DNA from: Tepidamorphus sp.
GTDB lineage: Bacteria; Pseudomonadota; Alphaproteobacteria; Rhizobiales; Tepidamorphaceae
DNA: 39,118 bases
Direction: 5' to 3'
Assembly: GCA_028280885.1 (NCBI GenBank)
Contig: JANQKY010000050.1
Location: 1-39,118 of the forward strand
Below are positions 28,348 to 36,642 of the stretch, one piece after another (position 1 is the stretch's first letter; each line of letters begins with the position of its first letter). The translations under genes and the position numbers were made by a program. The notes below the pieces were generated by a model that saw only the letters and a list, made by a program, of their open reading frames with translations, did not search any database and was not told the origin of the DNA.

Positions 28348-29619
28348 TCAGGACGGCCCGCCGAGCGTCAGCGACAGGGCCGGGATGTAGGTGATCAGGA
28401 CGAGGGCTGCGATCTGCACGGCCACGAACGGCATGACGCCGCGATAGAGCGAATGGGCCGGCAGGCCGGTCACCGACTGCGCGACGAAGAGGTTGAGCCC
28501 GAATGGCGGGGTGAACATGCCAATCGCGAGGTTGACGGTCATGACGATGCCGAAATGGATCGGGTCAATGCCGAAGGAGGCGGCGATCGGCACGAGCAGC
28601 GGGGCCAGCACGAGGATCGCCGAGGTCGGATCCAGAAAGCAGCCGACGGCCAGCAGGAACACGTTGACGGCCAGCAGGAAGCCGATCGCGGTCAGGTCCA
28701 TCGCGCCGATCCAGGCAACGATCGCCTGGGGAATGCCCTGGGTGGTCATCAGCCAGGTGGCAAGGCCGGCGGCCGCGACGATGATCAGGATCTTGGCCGA
28801 CAGCACCGCGGCATCCGCCGCCGCGCGGACGATATCGGCGATGCTCATCGTCCGGTAGATCACCAGCGCGACGAACATCGCATAGAGGCAGGCGAAGCCG
28901 CCGGCCTCGGTCGGCGAGAACCAGCCCTGATAGATGCCGCCGAGCACGAAGACCGGCATGAACAGCGCCCAGGCCGCATCCGCGGTCGCGCGCGCGATCG
29001 TGCTCCTGTCGACCCGGCCGGCGGCGCTTATACCGCTCTTCTTCGAGATCACGACGACGAAGCCGGCCATCATCACCGCAATGACGATGCCGGGAACGAT
29101 GCCGGCCACGAACAGGCGCGGGATCGACTGCTCGGCGACCAGCCCGTAGAGGATCATCGCGATGCTTGGCGGGATGACGATGTCGATCGCGCCCGCCGAG
29201 GCGATCAGCCCGGCGGAGCGCTCCTTGCCGTAGCCGTTGTCGGTCAGCCTTGGATAGAGCGTCTTGCCGAGCGCTGCGACGGCGGCGGCGCTGGAGCCGG
29301 AAACGAGCCCCATCGCCGCCGAGGACCCGACGGTCGCAACGCCGAGGCTGCCGGGCACGCGGCCTGTCAGCGCCAGAACCCAGACCACCAGACGCCCGGC
29401 CATGCCGCTGACATTCATCAATTCGCCAGCGAAGACGAAGAAGGGTACCGCCAGGAGCGCATAGTGGTCGAGGCCGCCGAAGACCACCTGATGGATGGCA
29501 AGCGGCGGCATGGGGAGCACGAAAGCGAAGGCCAAAACGCCGCCGAGCAGGAACACCAGGAAAACCGGTGCGCCGAGCGCGAGCAGCGCGGCGGGCAGAA
29601 TAAAAAGGACCGCGGTCAT
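28348..29619 (-). CDS. TRAP transporter large permease (DctM family)
   Basis: This 423-aa membrane protein has 11-12 hydrophobic helices. LAVPFFVFAGELMNVSGMAGRLV, AMGLVSGSSAAAVAALGKTLYP, IVIPPSIAMILYG, and the late NLAIGMFTPPFGLNLFVAQSV (GMFTPPFGLNLF) are hallmark DctM motifs. The start at 29619 overlaps the DctQ stop as ATGA; a longer open frame upstream is only a shadow of dctQ. It is the Na+-coupled translocation subunit. Confidence 0.92.
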   Translation of the reverse strand: MTAVLFILPAALLALGAPVFLVFLLGGVLAFAFVLPMPPLAIHQVVFGGLDHYALLAVPFFVFAGELMNVSGMAGRLVVWVLALTGRVPGSLGVATVGSSAAMGLVSGSSAAAVAALGKTLYPRLTDNGYGKERSAGLIASAGAIDIVIPPSIAMILYGLVAEQSIPRLFVAGIVPGIVIAVMMAGFVVVISKKSGISAAGRVDRSTIARATADAAWALFMPVFVLGGIYQGWFSPTEAGGFACLYAMFVALVIYRTMSIADIVRAAADAAVLSAKILIIVAAAGLATWLMTTQGIPQAIVAWIGAMDLTAIGFLLAVNVFLLAVGCFLDPTSAILVLAPLLVPIAASFGIDPIHFGIVMTVNLAIGMFTPPFGLNLFVAQSVTGLPAHSLYRGVMPFVAVQIAALVLITYIPALSLTLGGPS

Positions 29620-30188
29620 GGACGGTCTCCCGGACCGGGAGGTAAGCCGGAAGTCGCCTGGACCCTGGCGGTCAGAAGCGAAATGTCGCGGAGGATGAGG
29701 AACGCGGCGACGACGGCCATGCCGACGAAGCCGGCGAACACCGCGCCATGGGGAATGGTCATCGGCAGGCCGAGCGCCATCGAGCGCGTGTCGAGCCGGG
29801 CGATCCGTTCGACGAAGTCCCAGGAGGCGCGCGCCGCATAGGCCGTCGCGGCGAAGGCGGCGAGATCGTGGATCAGGAAGAGCAGGACCCGCGTTCGCCC
29901 GGAGACGTAGGAGGGAACGAGGTTGATGTTGATGTGGTCGCGCCGCGCCAGCCCCAGCACGGCGCCGCCCATCACCACGAAGATGATTGTGTAGACCATC
30001 AGTTCGTCGGCGCCGACGACCCGGTAGCCGAACAGGTAGCGGCCCGACGCGTTGACCACGTTGACCGCGACGACGAAGAGGAGAAGGGCCCCCAACAGCC
30101 ATTCGGCGATCTGTCCCGTCCGTCCGGCCAGCCGAAACAGACCGCCCACCGGCGCGTCGTTTCCAGCATGACCGGCAGGCCCCGCCAT
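29616..30188 (-). CDS. TRAP transporter small permease (DctQ family)
   Basis: This 190-aa protein has four membrane segments. VVNVVNASGRYLFGYRVVGADELMVYTIIFVVMGGAVLGLARRDHININL contains the DctQ core (NASGRYLFG, GADELMVY, ARRDHINI). The start at 30188 is 4 nt after the dehydrogenase stop and uses the GGAGAAGGG at that gene's end as ribosome site; an ATG further upstream inside the dehydrogenase gene is less likely. It partners DctM. Confidence 0.88.
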   Translation of the reverse strand: MAGPAGHAGNDAPVGGLFRLAGRTGQIAEWLLGALLLFVVAVNVVNASGRYLFGYRVVGADELMVYTIIFVVMGGAVLGLARRDHININLVPSYVSGRTRVLLFLIHDLAAFAATAYAARASWDFVERIARLDTRSMALGLPMTIPHGAVFAGFVGMAVVAAFLILRDISLLTARVQATSGLPPGPGDRP

Positions 30189-30192
30189 GGCG

Positions 30193-31125
30193 CTATCCCT
30201 TCTCCTCAAGGATCCGCCGGATCGCGACGAGCTTGCCCGCCCGCTGCTTGTGCAGCGTGGCGATTGTCTCCGGCGTGTAGTCGTAAATGCCGCCGCCGGT
30301 CTTCAGCCCGAGCCGACCGGCCTCGATCTGCTGTTGTGTCAGCGGCGCGACATCGGCACGGGTGCACAGATCGGCGTTCAGGAAGGAGGAGACGGAATGA
30401 TAGATATCCATCCCGGCCATATCGAGAAGCGCCATCGGGCCGATCACCGACAGCTTGTAGCCGATGCCCCAGGAGACGCAGGTGTCGATGTCCTCGGGCT
30501 CGATCACGCCGCGCTCGACGAGGTCGACGACCTCACGCAAAAGGGCATAGAGCACCCGGTTCTCGACGAAGCCCGGCACGTCCTTCTTGACGACCACCGG
30601 GAGCAGGCCGATGTCGCGGATGAAATCGCGCAGCGCGGCAACCGTTTCCGGCGCCGTCTTCTCGCCGCCGATCACCTCGATCATCGGCACGATATGCGGC
30701 GGGTTCGACCAGTGCATGCCGGCGAAACGGGCCGGGTCGGCAAGGCCTGCCTGGAGCTTTGAAATCGGAATGCCGGAGGTGTCTGTCGCCAGGATCGCGT
30801 TGGGCGCCAGCAGCGGCTCGATCTCCGCGTAGACCGCCGTCTTGATCTCAGCCTCCTCGGGCACGTTCTCGAGCACGAGATCGGCGCCCTCGACGGCGTC
30901 GGCCAGCGATCCCGCGAAGCGGACGGACGCCGCGCCACCCTCGGGAGCGGCAACGCCGAGGGCGTCGAGGACGCCGTTCGCCATCTCGATCATGGCCGGA
31001 GCGCGCTCGGTCGCGGCCGGCGCCGTGTCGAAGGCTGCGACCGCGATGCCGGACCGGGCGAGCCGGGCGGCGATGCCCGGCCCCATCGTGCCCAGACCGA
31101 TGAGCGCGACGCGGCGGATCATCAT
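30193..31125 (-). CDS. 5-Formyl-3-hydroxy-2-methylpyridine-4-carboxylate dehydrogenase
   Basis: This 310-aa NAD-dependent enzyme has the 3-hydroxyacyl-CoA dehydrogenase fold. The Rossmann motif GLGTMG is at 10-15, the catalytic His138 in GMHWSNPPH and Glu150 in PMIEVIGGE. LPVVVKKDVPGFVENRVLYALLRE and DTCVSWGIGYK follow (KKDVPGFVENRVLYALL being the linker to the C-terminal domain). WSNPPHIVPMIEVI and the wording of the C-terminal domain match, from memory, the M. loti B6-pathway enzyme (EC 1.2.1.100), which oxidises the 5-formyl pyridine to the 4,5-dicarboxylate. The start at 31125 shares a base with the GST stop (TGATGATG). An ordinary beta-oxidation role is less likely, as no other such genes are near. 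Confidence 0.85.
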   Translation of the reverse strand: MMIRRVALIGLGTMGPGIAARLARSGIAVAAFDTAPAATERAPAMIEMANGVLDALGVAAPEGGAASVRFAGSLADAVEGADLVLENVPEEAEIKTAVYAEIEPLLAPNAILATDTSGIPISKLQAGLADPARFAGMHWSNPPHIVPMIEVIGGEKTAPETVAALRDFIRDIGLLPVVVKKDVPGFVENRVLYALLREVVDLVERGVIEPEDIDTCVSWGIGYKLSVIGPMALLDMAGMDIYHSVSSFLNADLCTRADVAPLTQQQIEAGRLGLKTGGGIYDYTPETIATLHKQRAGKLVAIRRILEEKG

Positions 31126-31727
31126 CAGGCCCCCGTGGCGGCCTTGAAAGCGGGCCGGGCCGCCATCTCGCCGACCCAGCGCTCCAGGTTCGGCAGCGTC
31201 GGCCGGTCGATCTCGAAGCCGACGCAGCGGGCCAGGATCGGCGCGCAGGCAAGATCGGCGATTGTCAGCTTGTCGAGCGCGATAAAGGACTTGTCGCCGA
31301 TATGCGCATCGATGATCGCGCATTGGGCGGCGAGATCCTTGGCGGTCGCGGCGAAATCGGCGGGCCGCTCCTCCGGGGCAAGCTTGCTTGCCTTGAAGGT
31401 CGCGACATAGCCGGGATTGACGGCGCTGATCAGGAAATCCATCCAGCGCTCGACCTGCGTCCGCTCGGCCGGCGTGTCGCCGGTGAGCTGCGGCGCGGCG
31501 GTCGCGGCCAGATAACGCAGGATGGTGTTCGATTCCCAGATGACGAGATCGCCGTCGACGAAGGTCGGCACCTTGGCGGTGGGATTGAGCGCGCGGTAGT
31601 CGTCCGTCTGCGTGTTGCCGAAGGTGCGGCCGTAATCCTCGCGCGTATACTCCGCGCCCATCTCCTCCAGCGCGAACAGCACCTTCTGGACGTTGCCCGA
31701 CGTCTGCCGGCCGAGAAGCTTGTACAT
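31125..31727 (-). CDS. Glutathione S-transferase family protein
   Basis: This 200-aa protein has an N-terminal thioredoxin-like domain: YKLLGRQTSGNVQKVLFALEE with the Ser of QTSGNV at the catalytic position, the cis-Pro in KVPTFVDGD, and ESNTILRYLA as the glutathione gamma-Glu site. The C-terminal helical domain has SFIALDKLTIADLACAPI, the N-capping box. Within a ring-cleavage operon, a glutathione-dependent cis-trans isomerase role, like maleylpyruvate isomerase, is plausible. A detoxification role cannot be excluded. It ends overlapping the dehydrogenase start and lies 41 nt after ridA. Confidence 0.85.
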   Translation of the reverse strand: MYKLLGRQTSGNVQKVLFALEEMGAEYTREDYGRTFGNTQTDDYRALNPTAKVPTFVDGDLVIWESNTILRYLAATAAPQLTGDTPAERTQVERWMDFLISAVNPGYVATFKASKLAPEERPADFAATAKDLAAQCAIIDAHIGDKSFIALDKLTIADLACAPILARCVGFEIDRPTLPNLERWVGEMAARPAFKAATGA

Positions 31728-31768
31728 TCCGATCTGTCCTTTCCTGTCGATTTCCCGGCTGTCGGGGA

Positions 31769-32176
31769 TTAGTCCTTCGGCTCCAGCGGCTTGTAGACGA
31801 TCGCGTCCATCTCGATCTTGGTGTTGATCACCGCGCGCGCCTCGACCGTCGTGCGGGCGAGCACCGCGTCGCCGATGCCCTTCAGGAAGGCCTTGTTGTA
31901 GCGGCCGAAATCGCGCACATCCTCCAGGTAGGTGGTGATCCGCACGACGTCCGACAGCGTCGCGCCCTCATGCGCGATGACGCGCTCGATCGTCTTCAGC
32001 GTCGCTTCCGTCTCGACCTCGATCGTGCCGTGAATGACGTCGTTGTTCTCGTCCTTGGGCACCTGGCCCGACACGAAGATGTAGTCGCCTGCCCTGACGG
32101 CTGGGTGAAACGGCAGGTTCGGGTTCTTGTCGCCGATGGCGTAGTGTTTGTCCGACTTCCTGGCACCGCTCGACAC
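31769..32176 (-). CDS. RidA-family enamine/imine deaminase
   Basis: This 135-aa Rid protein has FHPAVRAGDYIFVSGQVPKD at the start, VVRITTYLEDVRDFGRYNKAF in the middle, and ARTTVEARAVINTKIEMDAIVY at the end. Arg108 in LARTTVE aligns with the essential Arg105 of E. coli RidA, so deaminase activity on 2-aminoacrylate-type enamines/imines is likely retained. Its place between a bicupin dioxygenase and a GST suggests a dedicated role on a ring-opened nitrogenous intermediate rather than general 2-aminoacrylate clearance. Confidence 0.88.
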   Translation of the reverse strand: MSSGARKSDKHYAIGDKNPNLPFHPAVRAGDYIFVSGQVPKDENNDVIHGTIEVETEATLKTIERVIAHEGATLSDVVRITTYLEDVRDFGRYNKAFLKGIGDAVLARTTVEARAVINTKIEMDAIVYKPLEPKD

Positions 32177-32190
32177 CGTTTGAGCCTCCC

Positions 32191-33318
32191 TCAGAACACG
32201 CTTGTTTCGATAATCTCGACGCCGCGCATGCGATCGATCAGGTAGATCAGGCCGCGATCGTCGATCGTCACGTCATTCGACGAGGCCTGCGAGGCCCCGT
32301 CCGGCGGGTCGGGCTGGTAGTAGCCGACCTCGACGGGGGCGAAGGGATCGGCGATATCGACCAGCCGAAGCCCCTGCGCGAACCAGGCAAACGGAATGAC
32401 CGTGCCGGAAAACCGCTCCGAAGGCTGGTGGCAGCCCATCATCGGCGGCTGCGGCGCGCCGTCCGTGTCGAGGCCCGGCACCTGCCAGGTCGAGATCGGC
32501 AGCGGATTGGTCTCGTCGGTTATGTCGTAGATCCAGGTGAAGGCCGGCGCATGCGGCCTCAGCTTGGCGACGTCCTCATCGGCGACCACCATCACCGAGC
32601 GGCCTTTAAGCGGCTGCGGCACGGGCAGGCAGGTATGGGTCGGGTGCGGGAAGGCCGGGCTTGAATTGACATGAGCGATCGCCACCGGCTTCGCCATGTC
32701 GGAAATGTCGAGAATGTAGAGCCCGTGCTGCCAGTAGCTGACATAGAGCCGGTCGCCCATGCGCAGCGGATGGTGGCAGCGCGGCGGCACGTAGTCGTCC
32801 CAGGGGTAATCCTCGCCGCCGCCGGTCCACTGACCGGGGATCCACCAGCGCCCGACCTCTTCCGGTTTCGCCGGATCGGCGAGATCGAGGATCATCACGA
32901 TATTGCCGACATAGCCCTCCGCCGTCGGCGAGATATAGGCGTAGCGGCCGTCGAAATCGTAGCGATGGACGCCGCGGCCGCCGGTCGTCCATTTCGAGAT
33001 CAGCGTCGGCGCGTCCGGCTTGGAGGTGTCGTAGATCGCAAGCCCGCCGCCGAAATCCGCCATGCCCTCGACGCCGAGGCGCTCGTGATTGGTGATCATG
33101 ATGCCGTCCTGGGCGCGCACCTTGTGCGAATGCCAGCCCGGCGGCATCTGGATATTAGCGAGGACACGGGGATTGGCCGGGTCGGCGATATCGACCAGCG
33201 TGGTGCCGGCCGGCGGGCGCATGTGGCCGATATGCAGGATAGTGCCGTCGACCCAGACCTGGCCACCGCCGGGACAGTCGATATGCGCAATTCGTTTGGT
33301 GTTTTGCTGGATGGCCAC
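32191..33318 (-). CDS. LVIVD-repeat beta-propeller protein
   Basis: This protein of about 375 aa is built of repeats of the LVIVD type: GTTLVDIADPANPRVLANIQ, GLAIYDTSKPDAPTLISKW, IVMILDLADPAKPEEVGRW, GLYILDISDMAKPVAIAHV and LRLVDIADPFAPVEVGYY, each a blade with a D-x-(S/A)-D/x-P turn. There is no signal peptide, so it is cytoplasmic, which is unusual for this propeller type. Several His and Asp residues (HSHKV, GVHRYDFDG, RCHHPLRMG, THTCLP, MGCHQPSE) are placed as in propellers that hold a metal on the axis. Role unknown; it might be an isomerase or lyase of the ring-cleavage route. The start is unsure: GTG at 33318 is chosen, a TTG at 33387 would place a strong hairpin in the coding region. 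Confidence 0.7.
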   Translation of the reverse strand: MAIQQNTKRIAHIDCPGGGQVWVDGTILHIGHMRPPAGTTLVDIADPANPRVLANIQMPPGWHSHKVRAQDGIMITNHERLGVEGMADFGGGLAIYDTSKPDAPTLISKWTTGGRGVHRYDFDGRYAYISPTAEGYVGNIVMILDLADPAKPEEVGRWWIPGQWTGGGEDYPWDDYVPPRCHHPLRMGDRLYVSYWQHGLYILDISDMAKPVAIAHVNSSPAFPHPTHTCLPVPQPLKGRSVMVVADEDVAKLRPHAPAFTWIYDITDETNPLPISTWQVPGLDTDGAPQPPMMGCHQPSERFSGTVIPFAWFAQGLRLVDIADPFAPVEVGYYQPDPPDGASQASSNDVTIDDRGLIYLIDRMRGVEIIETSVF

Positions 33319-33355
33319 GGCGCGGGGTATCCGATCGGAGAGTGTGACAACAGGT

Positions 33356-33382
33356 GCGCCGCCTGATCGGACCAGGCGGCGC
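33356..33382 (-). other. 10-bp stem-loop between the bicupin and LVIVD genes
   Basis: GCGCCGCCTG and CAGGCGGCGC pair perfectly around a 7-nt loop. It begins 17 nt after the bicupin stop. With no T-run it probably tunes or protects the transcript rather than ending it. Confidence 0.55.
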
Positions 33383-33398
33383 GGCAAGCGGGTTTAAG

Positions 33399-34547
33399 TC
33401 AGGCGAACCGCAGCAGGTCGCCCGCCGCGTTGCGGCCCCAGCGCTTGTAGAGCAGCAGCGCGCGCTGGGTCGGGGCGTCGGTCGCGCCGAAGAAGATCAC
33501 CGGCTCGGTGTCCGACCCGTTGACATGCTCGACCCAGCAGCCGCCGGGCACGGCGAGCGTGTCGAACCGGTCCCAGTCGTAGCGCGCGCCGTCGATGATC
33601 GAATGGCCCTTGCCCTTGAAGGGGGCGAGCAGCAGGCTCGCCGTCTCGCGCTGCGGCAGCGTCTTCTCGCCGGGGCGCAGCATCTGGACGTAGAAATTGA
33701 TGGTGTTGAACACCGGCCCGCCGGTCGTCGGGTTGGTGTAGTCGACAACGATGCCCTCATGCGGGTCGCCGTCATGATCGGCGAAGGCATCAAGCACGGC
33801 CTGCATGCGCTCCCAGCGATAGACCCACATCGGCGAGGACTTGCCGCCGCCGCGCTTGTGGTCGAGGAAGCGCGGCACCATGCCGCCCTCGCCATAGACG
33901 ATCTGCGAATAGTCGCTCGGATAGACGGGCGACTGGACCTTCTTCTCGACTTCCTTGCCGTTCTCGATCTCGGTGTAGTGGTGATCGAAATGGACCGCGT
34001 GCAGCGTCTCGACCAGCGGCAGGTCGAGCACCGACAGGTTGACCGCCTGCTCGCCGCCGACGGTGCCGTGATTGTGCCAGGCATCGTTCGGGGTCAGCAC
34101 CATGTCGCCGGGCCCGAAGGTGACGTCCTCGCCCTCGACGCCGGTGAAGTTGCCCTCACCGGTCAGGCCGAAACGGATGGCGCTCGGCGAATGCTTGTGC
34201 GGCGGCATGATCTCGTCGGGATCGTTCAGCCGGTAGGCGGTGTACATGGTCGAGACGGAGGCGCGCTTGGGCGACAGGCCGGGATTGATCAGGATCAGCG
34301 AGCGGCGCTCGCTGTCGTCCATGGTGATCAGCTTCGCCGCGCGCTGCAGGAGCGGCTCGATATCGGAATACTTCCACACGAAGGGCACCGCCTTGGCGGT
34401 TGCCATGAGCTGGCGGACCTCGTCGTTCTCGACATCGTCCGACGTCGCCCAGAAGGGGAACATGTGGCCTTCGTGAATATCGCTGTAGAGGCCGTCGAGC
34501 GCGGCCTCCCGATTGCTCTGAACAGCATCCTGCTCCTGAACGGACAT
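33399..34547 (-). CDS. Bicupin ring-cleavage dioxygenase, gentisate/salicylate 1,2-dioxygenase-like
   Basis: This 382-aa protein has two cupin domains. The first holds the iron site: His117 and His119 in PPHKHSPSAIRF and His158 in PNDAWHNHG. The spacing (2 and 39 residues) is what I recall for gentisate 1,2-dioxygenase. The second cupin has QRETAS where a metal site would carry His, so it is non-catalytic, as usual in the family. Relatives cleave the bond between a hydroxyl- and a carboxyl-bearing ring carbon. HMPDC and 4-pyridoxate both carry 3-OH next to 4-COOH, so ring opening of a B6 catabolite is plausible. The start at 34547 follows GGAGAGG; the open frame extends upstream into operator-like sequence. 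Confidence 0.82.
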   Translation of the reverse strand: MSVQEQDAVQSNREAALDGLYSDIHEGHMFPFWATSDDVENDEVRQLMATAKAVPFVWKYSDIEPLLQRAAKLITMDDSERRSLILINPGLSPKRASVSTMYTAYRLNDPDEIMPPHKHSPSAIRFGLTGEGNFTGVEGEDVTFGPGDMVLTPNDAWHNHGTVGGEQAVNLSVLDLPLVETLHAVHFDHHYTEIENGKEVEKKVQSPVYPSDYSQIVYGEGGMVPRFLDHKRGGGKSSPMWVYRWERMQAVLDAFADHDGDPHEGIVVDYTNPTTGGPVFNTINFYVQMLRPGEKTLPQRETASLLLAPFKGKGHSIIDGARYDWDRFDTLAVPGGCWVEHVNGSDTEPVIFFGATDAPTQRALLLYKRWGRNAAGDLLRFA

Positions 34548-34588
34548 CTTCGGCGCCTCTCCGATTGCGTTGTGTTCTCCACCTTGGG

Positions 34589-34678
34589 TCAACCGTAGCA
34601 CACTGGTTGAGGTGATCAAGCCGGAATAATCAACCATTTGGTATTTGGTCGAAACTGGTTGAAACGACCAAATACCAA
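34589..34678. promoter_or_regulatory. Cluster of GGTTG/CAACC boxes and a 14-bp inverted repeat
   Basis: Between the GMC stop and the bicupin start lie TCAACC (34589-34594), TGGTTGA (34604-34610), TCAACCA (34630-34636) and TGGTTGA (34656-34662). The last three are exactly 26 nt apart. TTGGTATTTGGTCG (34638-34651) and CGACCAAATACCAA (34665-34678) form a perfect 14-bp dyad around the last box. It may serve as the end of the GMC transcript, a regulator site for the downstream operon, or both. Matching boxes lie before the GMC gene. Confidence 0.6.
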
Positions 34679-34688
34679 CGGTTGCGCG

Positions 34689-36299
34689 CTATCGGGACGC
34701 GGCAATCCTGTCTGCCGCCTTCTCCGCGATCATGATCACGGCGGCATTGATGTTGCCGCAGACGAGATCCGGCATCACCGAGGCATCGACGATACGCAGG
34801 CCGTCCGTGCCGCGCAGTTTCAGGTCCTGATCGACCACCGCGCCTTCGTCCGCGCCCATGCGGCAGGTGCCGGCGGGGTGGTGGACGGTGATCGAGGTGT
34901 CGCGGATATGCCGGTCGATCGCCGCATCGTCGGCGCAGTCGGGCCCGGGGAAGAACTCGGCGGCGATATAGGGCTTCAGGCTCGGCTGCCCGGCGAGCGT
35001 CCGGGCGACCCGCATGCCATGGCGCAGCGAGGCCCAGTCGCGTGGCGCGGACAGGAAGTTCTGGTGGATCAGCGGCGCTGCGAACGGATCGGCGGAGGCG
35101 AGCCGGACATGGCCGCGGCTTTCGGGCTGGATCGCGACGATCCGCATCGCGAAGCCGTCCTGGAAGGGCTGCTTGAAGGGCGGAAAATACGGCCAGGCGG
35201 CAAGCGGGGCGGCGGTGAAGATGAGCTGGACGTCCGGCAGCGGCCGGTCCTCGCCGCTCTTCAGGAAGGCGACCCCGCCGCCGGGCACGTCGCCGGAAAA
35301 CCCGCTTCCCGTCAGGTAGGTCCTGGCGAAGTCGAGCGCGATCCGGTCGGCCCGCATCATGCGATGGAACGGTCCGGGTTCGCTGCGCCGGTACATCACG
35401 ATGACGGAGACATGGTCCTGCAGCCCCTGCCCCACCGCCGGGCTTTCGACGACCGTCTCGATACCGTGCTCCGACAGGGCATCGGGCGCGCCGATCCCCG
35501 ACAGCATCAACAGTTGCGGCGTGTTGATGACGCCGCCGCAGAGCAGCACTTCGCGGTTGGCGCGGGCGATCTGCTCGATTTCTCCCTGGCAAAAGACGAT
35601 TCCCCGCGCCCGCCTGTCCTCCAGGACGATGCGGCTCGCCTGCGCCTCGGTCAGGACGGTCAGATTGGGGCGCTTCAGGGCCGGGCGCAGATAGGCGGTC
35701 GCGGTCGAACAGCGGCGGCCCTCGCGGATCGACATCTGCAGCCGCCCGAAGCCCTCCTGCTGGTCGGCATTGTAATCGTCGGTCTGCGGGAAGCCCGCTT
35801 CCCGGCTCGCCGCAAGGAAGGCGTCGACGAGCGTGTCCTTGTAGCGGCAGAACTGGGTGCGGACCGGGCCGCCCTCCCCGCGCAGCGGGTTCGGGCCGTC
35901 CCGCCAGTCCTCCTGCTTCCGGAAATAGGGCAGCACCTTGTCGAAGGACCAGTCGGTGAGCCCGTTCGCCGCCCAGCGATCGTAGTCGCCGCGATTGCCG
36001 CGGACATAGGCCATGGCGTTGGTCGACGAACAGCCGCCGATGACCTTGCCACGCGCGCATTCCACCGCCCGGCCGCCGACATTGTCCTCCGGCTCGCAGA
36101 AATACATCCAGTCGTGCCGCCGCTCGACCAGGATCTTGCCCCAGCCGAGCGGGATATGGATCATCGGATCGCGATCCCAGCCGCCGGCCTCGATCAGCAG
36201 CACCGATATGGCGGGATCGGCGCTCAACCGGTTGGCCAGGACGCAGCCGGCCGATCCGGCGCCGACGATGACATAGTCGAAACTGCCGGCTTCACGCAT
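34689..36299 (-). CDS. GMC oxidoreductase, probable 4-pyridoxate dehydrogenase
   Basis: This 536-aa FAD enzyme has the dinucleotide motif GAGSAG at 13-18, IEAGG after the second strand, and [18 protein letters not shown], the GMC signature 1. [19 protein letters not shown] is signature 2. The active-site His pair is in [12 protein letters not shown], and CGNINAAVI carries Asn at the second catalytic position. M. loti 4-pyridoxic acid dehydrogenase is a membrane-associated GMC flavoenzyme. Its product is the substrate of the dehydrogenase at 30193-31125 in the same gene set, hence this assignment. Choline- or alcohol-dehydrogenase activity cannot be ruled out by motif alone. The start at 36299 gives AGGGG upstream; a longer frame to 36437 has no GMC homology. 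Confidence 0.72.
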   Translation of the reverse strand: MREAGSFDYVIVGAGSAGCVLANRLSADPAISVLLIEAGGWDRDPMIHIPLGWGKILVERRHDWMYFCEPEDNVGGRAVECARGKVIGGCSSTNAMAYVRGNRGDYDRWAANGLTDWSFDKVLPYFRKQEDWRDGPNPLRGEGGPVRTQFCRYKDTLVDAFLAASREAGFPQTDDYNADQQEGFGRLQMSIREGRRCSTATAYLRPALKRPNLTVLTEAQASRIVLEDRRARGIVFCQGEIEQIARANREVLLCGGVINTPQLLMLSGIGAPDALSEHGIETVVESPAVGQGLQDHVSVIVMYRRSEPGPFHRMMRADRIALDFARTYLTGSGFSGDVPGGGVAFLKSGEDRPLPDVQLIFTAAPLAAWPYFPPFKQPFQDGFAMRIVAIQPESRGHVRLASADPFAAPLIHQNFLSAPRDWASLRHGMRVARTLAGQPSLKPYIAAEFFPGPDCADDAAIDRHIRDTSITVHHPAGTCRMGADEGAVVDQDLKLRGTDGLRIVDASVMPDLVCGNINAAVIMIAEKAADRIAASR

Positions 36300-36439
36300 C
36301 GATTGCCCCTGATTGTCCCATGGTCCCTGAAGGCGACCATACTCAAAGCGACCAGTCTGAAGGAGATCATGGCGGAGGATCATATCAATGATCCCGGAGT
36401 GTGCCCCCTGCCACGATCGATCGGCACGCCCGACCAACG

Positions 36440-36532
36440 CAACCAGACAACCATTGGGCTAATTCGGTTGTCAACCACAGTGTGATTATGTAACATGGTT
36501 GAATTGAATTTCGGATGCTGGTTGCTCGACCA
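36440..36532. promoter_or_regulatory. GGTTG/CAACC boxes between the divergent GMC and GntR genes
   Basis: This spacer (36300-36645) is AT-richer than its neighbours. It holds CAACCA at 36440-36445 and 36448-36453, the perfect palindrome GGTTGTCAACC (36466-36476), TGGTTGA (36496-36502) and TGGTTGCTCGACCA (36519-36532). The boxes resemble FadR-type GntR half-sites (TGGTY). The adjacent FCD regulator is the likely binder, giving control of both divergent units. Confidence 0.6.
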
Positions 36533-36642
36533 TTGCTTTCTGGTCCGACGGCAGATATGGCGATGGTGATGCACCCGGCGCCGCAGTCGGGGCGAGATGC
36601 ATCGGCCCCGCGCAACGAAGCCCGCGTAACGAAGGCAGACAA

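Noticed and set aside
30193..31125. Beta-oxidation 3-hydroxyacyl-CoA dehydrogenase
   Set aside because: Fold matches, but the sequence wording around HWSNPPH and the B6 neighbours fit the pyridine aldehyde dehydrogenase, and no acyl-CoA genes are nearby.
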